A stretch of DNA of 64,000 nucleotides from Symsagittifera roscoffensis (lineage: Eukaryota > Xenacoelomorpha > Acoela > Convolutidae). Made by a program: the position numbers and the translations under genes. The stretch covers positions 1-64,000 of the forward strand of contig NW_026970915.1 in NCBI RefSeq assembly GCF_963678635.1. The letters run 5' to 3'. The notes beneath the pieces were generated by a model, which was not told the DNA's origin, ran no database searches, and saw only the letters and a list, made by a program, of their open reading frames with translations. Below are positions 9,501-16,861 of this stretch, in pieces (position 1 is the stretch's first letter; each line of letters starts with the position of its first letter).

Positions 9501-12495
9501 TAACTCATATAATAGATCGAACTATAACAGACCAAACAATAATTACCAAAACAGATCACGAAATAATTCACAAAATCGACACTCAAGTTATAATAATCGT
9601 TATAGAAATTATTCCCAATCACCACACCGGAATAATAATAACTATAATAATTCTAATAATCGCCACAGAAGTAGTACACCTAAACATCAAAGACAAATAA
9701 ATCAAGTACAATCTAATCCAGAAACAACATCAGACCCTCCAGGTATTGATGACACAGTAACTGATACGTTACAACTCAATCAAATAAACTGTACATCATC
9801 AGATTCAGAAAGTGATACTGAAAACACTCTCTCTATCAATATGATAAAAGTCGAAAATGACTATGAATCTGTCATATATGAACAACCCTTTTCATCACAC
9901 ATATATGAAAATCAATCAGAATTTCTTCAAAATTATTACACTACACCCATAAATTCCACACCAACGACGCAAGAAACAAACGAGATTAACACTACAGATC
10001 AAACCAATAAAAATACCAAAACAAAATGCTTGAATACAAACCACATTTATCAAAATATACAAAAAGAACAACCCAAAGAAAAAATTTGGACAATACCATT
10101 TCTCTTAGAAAGCCCAAGAAATAAAGAATTTCAACCACCAGACCTTGAAATAGATTTTTTAATTGATTCAGGAGCAGAATCAAACATAATAAACATCCCC
10201 ACATGGAATGAAATAAAAACTTTACACCCAAAGTTAATACCTCTTGAAACCTCCAGTAAGTTAGCAACAGCACAAGGATCAACATTGATAAACTACGGAA
10301 AAATCCAATTATTTCTCCTCCCCACCAGAACAATGGAACAAAGCAAAATTTTAAATAAGCCATTTAAACAAATATTCCATATCACTGACATTAAATATAA
10401 TATCATTGGAATACCATTTATTTCGAAGTATATACCAACAATTAACATACTAAATAGTAAAATATTAATCAAAGATAAATATACAAAAACAAAAGAAACA
10501 TCCTTAACATTTTTTCAAAGATTAAATAAACAACCACCATTCTTTTCAAAATTCTACCCGATATTTAACAAACAAAGAAAACACCTAAAACCACTATCAG
10601 GAAATATCTATAATTTTTCAATCAAACAAGTTCACCAATATGATAAAGAACAAAACAAACAAAAATTTTATATGTCAGAATTTGAATTCAAACCTATTCA
10701 TAAATTTTTCAAAATCACAATCTCATCCATAAAATATTTGAAAAATTCGAATTCCGATATCATTTCTTTACATGTCTATAACAACACACCTTACCAAGTA
10801 ACATTACCTTTAGGACTTTTAGGATACTGCGAAACCAACGCTACAATATCACCAATACACGAAAAAGCCTATCGCGTAAATAATATACTCCAATTACTAG
10901 ATATTTGCCAATCTACAATTCTTAATGAAGAATTATCTATAAATAATATAATAAGTAACGAAAACAGAAATACGGATTATTTCACAAAAACTCCATATTT
11001 CAAACCTACATTCAACATAAGTAACTACACAGAGGACCAACAGAAATTTTTAACAATGTTTAATTTCCAACATTCACAAATAACACAAGACGAATTCGAA
11101 AAATTAGCCAAACAGCTAATTAAATATTCATCAGTCTATGCAACATCAAAATTCGATGTTGGCAAAATCAGTTCATCACTACATCTCCCGTTAAAACCAG
11201 ACGCAGTTTTCAAAAAACAGAGAGCAAGTAAAGTACCAATTCACTTACATGATAAAGTGAACAGATTACTCGATATTTTAGAACAATACAACATTATATC
11301 ACCAGTAAACAAAGAAGAACAACCAAAAGGCAACACATTCATCAACCCTGTTATCATTCTAGCTAAAGGAGAATCATTAAAAATCGTTCTCGACGCTAGA
11401 TACCTCAATTCACTCATAGATGAATCAAAATGTAATTGGCCCATTGAACCAATACAAGTTATTTTAACAAAAATAAACGGCAAATACTTTACAACCGCCG
11501 ATATGAATAGTGCATACAATCAAATGCCACTAGATGAACAATCACGACGTTTAACACAATTTGTTATAGGAAACCAACAATATGAATTCAACCGCTTATT
11601 CTATGGAATATCCATAGGACCAGCAGCATTTTCAGCTTTTATGAGCAAAATTTTTAGACCACTAATACTCAAGAAAAACGCAATCACCTATTTAGACGAT
11701 GTTTTTATGCAATCACAAACAAAAGACGAGATGTTCAATGTTTTAGAAAAATATCACCAAATACTTCAGAACGAAAATCTGAAGGCCGCCCCCGATAAAT
11801 CACACTTCTTTTTGACAAGAGTTAAATTCTTAGGACATAATATAGAAAGAAAAACAATCACTCCATTGAAATCACGCATTGACGCTATTCAAAAACTTCA
11901 ACCACCAACAAATAAAAAGAAAATCCAAGAATTTCTTGGAATGTTAAACTTTTTAAGTAAATATGTTTATAAAATGCAATTATATCTACGACCATTTTAT
12001 AACATCCTTAGACAACAAAATAATTTTGAATGGAACACAGAACATCAAACACGATTTGAAGAAATAAAGAAACTTTTAACTGAACAAATTTCAAACACAA
12101 TTCCAGACTCAAATCAACCATTTTATGCAATGTGCGATGCTTCGAACTTTGGCATCGGTGCAGCACTATTACAATCACATAATGGTACAAATAAAATGAA
12201 CCTCATATCAGCAAATTCTCGACTATTCACTCAAGCAGAGCTACGACTCTCAACTCTAATGAGAGAATGCACAGCCATAATATATACACTGACAGAATAT
12301 GAATTTCTGATACTTGGATCAAAACATCCAACAGTTCTATTCACAGACCATAAACCAATCATTTTTCTTTTTACACAAAAGTCTAATCCAAACCACCGAG
12401 TTTACAGATTTCAACTAATTCTAATGAAATTTCCAAACTTACATATAGTTTGGACTGCAGGAAAAAATCTTGCATTACCAGACACCTTAAGTTGA
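6481..12495 (+). CDS. gag-pol: Gag-protease-reverse transcriptase-RNase H polyprotein, ends at in-frame TGA
   Basis: 2004 codons in one frame with no gag/pol shift. Residues 1-550 are polar, with Gln/Asn-rich repeats. The capsid-like retrotransposon Gag domain spans about 595-790. One CCHC zinc knuckle has C842, C845, H850 and C855. A long Asn/Ser/Arg/Tyr-rich basic tail follows (about 860-1090). The aspartic protease carries DSG at D1229. RT has ADMNSAY for the first catalytic Asp and YLDD at 1737-1740. RNase H has CDAS (D1886), a REC Glu and FTDHKP. The ORF stops at TGA (12493-12495) in the conserved end of RNase H, and the same frame resumes at once. TGA differs from an Arg codon by one transition, so a mutation is likelier than recoding. 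Confidence 0.93.
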   Translation: MSSTHTPGEETPDDDEIFPFIVDADTDRGQHIFCQNLLVNLFEPGISPCKTEFPDVKIKRQIIDHYLKDICNITQQYGIYSIEFTSPNHNNRKYTIQTDDLDLEFSKVFSEYIKSIQYHNSQRANSIFTNEVFAIIYSYISILENEIPITNVSPKETSKHLKVRHEITLLSSYLNIIKENFTKDDVSQHTKHDLQKILAWFIIDYFTHNIDLIAQARKNFRPQNSNDDTAITEQSDYVWDPEWSHPAFISFPQSISSQAIGTISYIRDYVRVIPLTIDATPLNYNTFLPDTQNNSLNSTVIHNENLNGTRNLTQQDIQTPSHFINEEIVHTTTTQQSISPIRPNLTTPRNTNPSQTQVTLQSTVKPSVAPKYSHMDYQTYRPMTIPPKTRKTFTRNNFADHNYNYTHPSKTYNQPQRNFNQYTRSRNWDNPMAQPNSINFQTNPPRDHSENYPFFQQNKNKKQTSYQMDYLSSDDDFLQPDIFAQNTQEYRRQGIQRTRTNHRNFSPQPIDAQNQQPIQQQNPINTQSFQPIQQQNPMTAHSYQPSQMQNEIPLPYYLQQHEITRNQLSNFSQMPNAAESLQMTMNPYLMGGSSITSNKPLMVFTGTDPEYSVEDYLNAVTANLILNIGPEPINTPLHQNWIHRRTALIQTTLDGAAQKWFSVLPLEIKSNWKRFTQEFSKMFDSERNKQQQRVLCNEIRRLPNETIKQIAVRIETLVRKAYSLNTHDYKNTKMTEILMMTLTPQLRKIAIKKRASHPSSIREPDLDFRKLVDKLEQAEITMKLEETENLKLQYVNRIETTPTNINNIQESETDLVEKITEILNIYEKNPNFKGKPSFKKWCNYCRRYGHSISECRQKQQDNQNKPQKYKEPNKSFYQYMKKDQNLPNKTVHSNNSSGKPLPNNTNYTRNQSPYNSSYRGRSPERRNTYNSSQNHYNRPNSRNNYSRSNSNTQRFVSRSNSQSRNNYYPNNQSRNSSYNRNRNYSYNRNRSYSNNRNQNYPNNRSRNNSYNRSNYNRPNNNYQNRSRNNSQNRHSSYNNRYRNYSQSPHRNNNNYNNSNNRHRSSTPKHQRQINQVQSNPETTSDPPGIDDTVTDTLQLNQINCTSSDSESDTENTLSINMIKVENDYESVIYEQPFSSHIYENQSEFLQNYYTTPINSTPTTQETNEINTTDQTNKNTKTKCLNTNHIYQNIQKEQPKEKIWTIPFLLESPRNKEFQPPDLEIDFLIDSGAESNIINIPTWNEIKTLHPKLIPLETSSKLATAQGSTLINYGKIQLFLLPTRTMEQSKILNKPFKQIFHITDIKYNIIGIPFISKYIPTINILNSKILIKDKYTKTKETSLTFFQRLNKQPPFFSKFYPIFNKQRKHLKPLSGNIYNFSIKQVHQYDKEQNKQKFYMSEFEFKPIHKFFKITISSIKYLKNSNSDIISLHVYNNTPYQVTLPLGLLGYCETNATISPIHEKAYRVNNILQLLDICQSTILNEELSINNIISNENRNTDYFTKTPYFKPTFNISNYTEDQQKFLTMFNFQHSQITQDEFEKLAKQLIKYSSVYATSKFDVGKISSSLHLPLKPDAVFKKQRASKVPIHLHDKVNRLLDILEQYNIISPVNKEEQPKGNTFINPVIILAKGESLKIVLDARYLNSLIDESKCNWPIEPIQVILTKINGKYFTTADMNSAYNQMPLDEQSRRLTQFVIGNQQYEFNRLFYGISIGPAAFSAFMSKIFRPLILKKNAITYLDDVFMQSQTKDEMFNVLEKYHQILQNENLKAAPDKSHFFLTRVKFLGHNIERKTITPLKSRIDAIQKLQPPTNKKKIQEFLGMLNFLSKYVYKMQLYLRPFYNILRQQNNFEWNTEHQTRFEEIKKLLTEQISNTIPDSNQPFYAMCDASNFGIGAALLQSHNGTNKMNLISANSRLFTQAELRLSTLMRECTAIIYTLTEYEFLILGSKHPTVLFTDHKPIIFLFTQKSNPNHRVYRFQLILMKFPNLHIVWTAGKNLALPDTLS

Positions 12496-14703
12496 AATAC
12501 ACCACCTGAATTACTTACACGAAAAACAACAGTTGAAATACCCAAAAACATAAAATTCTACCTTGCAGAAAACGAAACATCACCCCGATTGGAATGCAAA
12601 TATGCAGTAAAAACTGATATTGAACAATCACAAATAAATAATTTACAACATTTCCCACTTTATTTAGATTGTCAAAATAATCATTATGAAGTTGATCTAC
12701 TTGGAACATCAACTTTCAAACCAATCCCATATTCTCAATGGATCAAAAATAACACCCAACAAAAACGAACAAAACAACACCCGCCTAAAAAAGACCATTT
12801 TCCACTAATTGAAAAAGAAGATTTAACTGATAAAATAAATTTATCAGGACCACAAACAAATGATTCAAAATACACAATAAATCAAGTTTTTGACCTTCAC
12901 GACCCACTTGACACAATACCCTTATCTAAATTAGAAATCGAAAACATTTTTCTCCCCCCAACAGAAACAATTACAATTTCAACACTGAAACAATATCAAA
13001 ACCTTGACCCAGTAATTCGACAACTGAAATCATGGCACAAATATAAAACTAAACCTATCAAAGCAGATTCAACCATTCTAGGAAACAAAACACTCCTCCG
13101 ATACTTTCGCAAATTTAACAACACAACAATTAACGAAAATACAGACCTTTTAGAGTATAACCTGAATGAATCTACAGTTCCATGTCTCCCTTTAAGTATG
13201 ATTCTTATAGCTTTTAATATTTCACATACACAAAATATTAAAGGACACTCTGGATCAGAAAAAACATATTCAAATTTTATACAAAATTTTTACTTCCCAA
13301 ATGCACCAATTTGGATAAAAGTACTATGCAATGATTGTATAGTATGTCAACTAAATAAACCTTACCCAAATCAAAAACAAATAGCACAAAAACAAGATTT
13401 TAAAGGACAAAGTTTGTACTTTAACCATCGTATCTCATTTGATACTAAGGGACCAATTTCACCCTCATCAGAAGGAAACTCCTACATTATGGTAATTGTT
13501 GACGCATTTACACATTATGTAGCACTTAACCCAGTACCACATTGTAACGCTTATTACGCTTACACAACACTCTATGAACACTGGATAGCAAAATTCGGAC
13601 TACCAGAAATTTTAGTTACAGACAACGGTACAGAATTCATAAATAATGAAATTATCACACTATGTCATTTATATAACATTAAACACAAACCACGTACATC
13701 TCATGCACCTTGGACAAACGGCTTAGTCGAAGGTATGAACCGTTCATTACAAGAATATCTTAGATGTATCATCAACGGAAATGATACAAAATATACCGAA
13801 TGGTCAGCAGATGTAAAATTATTTCCCTTAGCATATAATTCACAAATAACGACAACTTTAGGAATGTCACCATACGAAATGGTTTTTAACCAAAAGCCAC
13901 GCAAACCAATAATGTTTACAGCAAATTCTCATAAAAACGCACAAGGTTATTGTCAACCAAATAAAGACTCAATTTTTTATAACCTACCTTTACATACACA
14001 CGATGAAGATCATTTTCATCACCCACAAATTCTTAAACTAGCCTCCGGTACACACACCGAATGGATTCTAAATAGAGATAAAAAACACAATGAAATTTAT
14101 CAAAAAATAACAAAAAAGTTATTACAAAGACAAAACATTAATGAACAAATCAATTCACGTTTTACACCAGCCTCCGATTTAAAAATTGGAACATTTGTTT
14201 TAATACCTAATTTTAATACTCAAAAAGGAATTTCTAAAAAATTACAACCCCTTCGAAAAGGACCATACCAAATAATTGCAAAACCCACTGATGTCACATA
14301 TAAAATTACCGACTCAAACAAAAAAGAAATCGTTCAACATCGAAACAACCTATTACCTTATTACCCAAAAGAATACGCACTCCGAGAATTAACTCAATTA
14401 TATTCTTTCACAGGATTAAAAATCATTCAAAATGAACCACATCTGAAAAACACAGAACAAAATGATAACCCCACCGAAAATCAAAACACAAAACCAACCG
14501 CCACCAAAAACAATACACCAAACCATAAAGAATCTCCAAAACAAAGAAAAAATAGAAAAATGACAGAACAAATAATACCCCAAGAAGAAATAGACAAATC
14601 TGAACATAGAAAAACAACAAGACTCCGAAATCAACCACGTAAAAACTACAAAATGTTCATCCCCCAATCTAAAATATTAAAGAAAGTAGAATTTAAAAAG
14701 TAA
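12496..14703 (+). CDS. pol: integrase portion of Pol (after the TGA)
   Basis: Same frame as the upstream polyprotein; there is no ATG near its start, so it depends on the upstream reading frame. Residue numbers count from 12589. It contains an HHCC-type zinc-binding region (KGHSG to CIVC, about 215-255) and then the DDE core: D285 in FDTKG, D345 in VTDNGTEF and E381 in GLVEGMN, giving D,D35E. A GPY/F-like C-terminal module (KGPYQIIAKP) and a basic Lys/Gln-rich tail follow. All catalytic residues are present. It would insert element cDNA into chromosomes, making the observed 4-bp duplications. Confidence 0.92.
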   Translation, partial: NTPPELLTRKTTVEIPKNIKFYLAENETSPRLECKYAVKTDIEQSQINNLQHFPLYLDCQNNHYEVDLLGTSTFKPIPYSQWIKNNTQQKRTKQHPPKKDHFPLIEKEDLTDKINLSGPQTNDSKYTINQVFDLHDPLDTIPLSKLEIENIFLPPTETITISTLKQYQNLDPVIRQLKSWHKYKTKPIKADSTILGNKTLLRYFRKFNNTTINENTDLLEYNLNESTVPCLPLSMILIAFNISHTQNIKGHSGSEKTYSNFIQNFYFPNAPIWIKVLCNDCIVCQLNKPYPNQKQIAQKQDFKGQSLYFNHRISFDTKGPISPSSEGNSYIMVIVDAFTHYVALNPVPHCNAYYAYTTLYEHWIAKFGLPEILVTDNGTEFINNEIITLCHLYNIKHKPRTSHAPWTNGLVEGMNRSLQEYLRCIINGNDTKYTEWSADVKLFPLAYNSQITTTLGMSPYEMVFNQKPRKPIMFTANSHKNAQGYCQPNKDSIFYNLPLHTHDEDHFHHPQILKLASGTHTEWILNRDKKHNEIYQKITKKLLQRQNINEQINSRFTPASDLKIGTFVLIPNFNTQKGISKKLQPLRKGPYQIIAKPTDVTYKITDSNKKEIVQHRNNLLPYYPKEYALRELTQLYSFTGLKIIQNEPHLKNTEQNDNPTENQNTKPTATKNNTPNHKESPKQRKNRKMTEQIIPQEEIDKSEHRKTTRLRNQPRKNYKMFIPQSKILKKVEFKK

Positions 14704-15303
14704 TTTTAAGATTTCATACTTCACAATCTTGAAACCTCCGTAACATTTTTCATTTCAATTTTTCAAAATAACATGCTCACAAGTACGCAATAATTCTAGT
14801 TCAAAATAGACCAATAGGATTCATCCAATCCGCCACTTTCTCTAACTCAAACTAAGATCAATTAGACGAATAATCTAGAACTCCAGGCACATCTCTAACT
14901 ATAACTTTACAACCTCCAGGTCAAAAATAAGCAAATCACTCCAACTTGACAGCTAAAATAAATATCACCATAATACCGTACCCCTCCCTTATCTAATAAC
15001 CCAAAGATCAACAATATTTCCCCAACTCAGACCACGAATACCCCCAAAACAAATTTGATAACTTAGCCTAAAGTAACAAAATGAAGATTTTAATTAGCCT
15101 AAAGTATAAAAATCTCACCATACCCCGGATCATTTGACAAACAAAAATAAAGAAAAAGACGACCTCCCAGTCACCATGAAAATTGCCCCCAACAATTTTT
15201 TACAAAACTCAACCCACTTGTCAAAAAACTAATAAATAATTCGACCACACTAGAAAATCGCCTCAAACAGCAAAAAATATTCGACCAAGAGATCATTTCT
15301 TAA
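14704..15303 (+). other. 600-nt non-coding spacer between pol and the small ORFs
   Basis: C/A-rich, with no ORF of note. TTAGCCTAAAGTA occurs twice (about 15063 and 15098). Copy 2 keeps the spacer with many small changes (46951-47542), so it is less constrained than its neighbours. It may hold splice or promoter signals for the downstream genes. Confidence 0.55.
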
Positions 15304-15534
15304 ATGCTCTTCTCTCAAACAGTTGCTCAAATACTTATAAATTTTAAACATTTTTTTTCAATACTTGAAGCCTTTATAATATTTCTTTTTGATATACTTG
15401 AATCTTTTCTAATAATCCTAATCATTTTTTGTAACATTTTTTTAATTTTCTACACTATTCTCGAACTATTCCTCCAACTTTCCAAAACCCTTGAATATAT
15501 CCACAGGTACGATTTTAACAACTTGTCTAAATGA
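15304..15534 (+). CDS. ORF A: 76-aa hydrophobic membrane protein
   Basis: Almost the whole product is hydrophobic, with one long or two adjacent membrane segments from about residue 18 to 60 (Phe/Ile/Leu), a short polar N-terminus and a polar tail YIHRYDFNNLSK. Copy 2 has the same ORF, same length (46720-46950), with about 16 of 76 residues changed, mostly conservatively. Its TGA stop overlaps the ATG of ORF B (ATGA). The size and hydrophobicity resemble viral small membrane proteins (viroporins), but no family is recognised and this role is inferred. Confidence 0.62.
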   Translation: MLFSQTVAQILINFKHFFSILEAFIIFLFDILESFLIILIIFCNIFLIFYTILELFLQLSKTLEYIHRYDFNNLSK

Positions 15535-15719
15535 TACGAACAATTTTCAGTAGAACCGATATTTTTTTATTGTTTGTAATTTTCATAACATTTTTATCAT
15601 CTCTCATTTTGACCATCTGTAAATGTATAAAGAAAGCAATCCTCACATTTGCCCTAGCAACAGTCCTTCTAATTCTTTTTTTGGAAGAATATTATAATAA
15701 ACACAAAATTTCTCACTAA
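15531..15719 (+). CDS. ORF B: 62-aa two-span membrane protein
   Basis: Starts inside the stop of ORF A (ATGA at 15531-15534). Two hydrophobic segments, about residues 11-30 and 36-52, are separated by the short basic, Cys-containing loop CKCIKK. The C-terminus is charged (EEYYNKHK). This hairpin layout is typical of viroporin-like proteins. Copy 2 encodes it at 46535-46723, with the same ATGA overlap and only 4 of 62 residues changed, so it is better conserved than ORF A. Its role is not known; it lies between pol and the envelope-like gene. Confidence 0.65.
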   Translation: MIRTIFSRTDIFLLFVIFITFLSSLILTICKCIKKAILTFALATVLLILFLEEYYNKHKISH

Positions 15720-15727
15720 AGTAATAA

Positions 15728-16861
15728 TTCAAAAAACCATCAAAAATTGCTACCCAACAGTCACAGCATCAGTCTTCACCGACATCATCCCAAGATAACC
15801 AAACACCACCTTCAACTACTCAAAATCCTCAAACGTCTACACGAATTTCTTTTCAAGACAATCCATACACTTTTGAAGAACGACATACTCGTTTATCAGA
15901 ACCACTAGAACCAGTCCAACGACAAGCACCTTTAAGCGAACCAACATATAACCTATACCCAACACTACCACAAGAACTAAGTAGAATAAGAAATTCTAGT
16001 CAAAGCCAAAATACAGTCGAAATAAATAGACAAATTATACATCCTCGACGAAACAGAAATCTTCAAACTCCCCGAGTTCATTTTGATATACCTCAATCCC
16101 CATCACAAAACACTCCAGAAAACCCCATTGGTATATTACCAGAAACCCCTACGCTTCTTTCACAACGTAGCACCTCAAGCCTACCATCAGATTACTTAGG
16201 TTCAACACCAACATCTGAGCAAATACGTGAAAATCCCTTTAACCCCCCAAACCAGGCATCGCGACTACCATATTGGACTACACATTCATTTACACAAGGT
16301 GAACCAAATTTAGTCAATGACCCCATAGATATTTCTACGGATACAACAACATCCTCATCACTACCAGAAACATTATCACTACCATCAACACCATCAATAA
16401 GCCAGTTTTCACCACCACCCTTTAACTTAAACTTTCCAAATAATCTCGACGCCAGATATCGAGAACAATCATCAATAAATATTCCTTTAAGACTAGATTG
16501 GAATACATTCACAGCACCTCCACCACTATTTGGACAACATCAAGAAAGTAACCGCCTTCATAACTGGGCACTTAATAGATTACAATATCGCCAAGATATT
16601 CACAACGATATCCGTGATCACAATATTCAAATACTCCAACAAAACAGTTTACAATTAAAGTTTGAAATCACAGTTAAGTTAAATAATATTACCCAACATC
16701 CCTACCCATTAAACCCACCTAACATAACAGCTCAATCACTACCACCACCGTTTATAACTACTGAAGTAATATACAAATACGACAGATATACCAAAAACAC
16801 AATTGGCTACATTACATTTTATAATCCATACTCAGGATTATCATACACATGTATATTCTAA
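15728..16861 (+). CDS. ORF C: 377-codon Pro/Ser/Thr-rich reading frame without an ATG
   Basis: A stop-free frame fills the space from the ORF B stop to the first codons of env, which it overlaps by 13 nt. It is rich in Pro, Ser, Thr, Gln and Asn for about 250 codons, then has a less biased C-terminal part with LRLDWNTF and NITVKLNN-like segments. There is no in-frame ATG, so translation would need splicing, stop readthrough from ORF B, or a non-AUG start. An acceptor-like CTACCCAACAG ends at 15760. In copy 2 the frame is kept for 248 codons, then has three stop codons, with no frameshift. No known domain. Confidence 0.5.
   Translation, partial: FKKPSKIATQQSQHQSSPTSSQDNQTPPSTTQNPQTSTRISFQDNPYTFEERHTRLSEPLEPVQRQAPLSEPTYNLYPTLPQELSRIRNSSQSQNTVEINRQIIHPRRNRNLQTPRVHFDIPQSPSQNTPENPIGILPETPTLLSQRSTSSLPSDYLGSTPTSEQIRENPFNPPNQASRLPYWTTHSFTQGEPNLVNDPIDISTDTTTSSSLPETLSLPSTPSISQFSPPPFNLNFPNNLDARYREQSSINIPLRLDWNTFTAPPPLFGQHQESNRLHNWALNRLQYRQDIHNDIRDHNIQILQQNSLQLKFEITVKLNNITQHPYPLNPPNITAQSLPPPFITTEVIYKYDRYTKNTIGYITFYNPYSGLSYTCIF

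Noticed and set aside
7784-9700. Long antisense and alternate frames across the gag Asn/Gln-rich region
   Set aside because: They are shadows of the biased gag codons (AAT/CAA/AGA), mirrored in copy 2 for the same reason.
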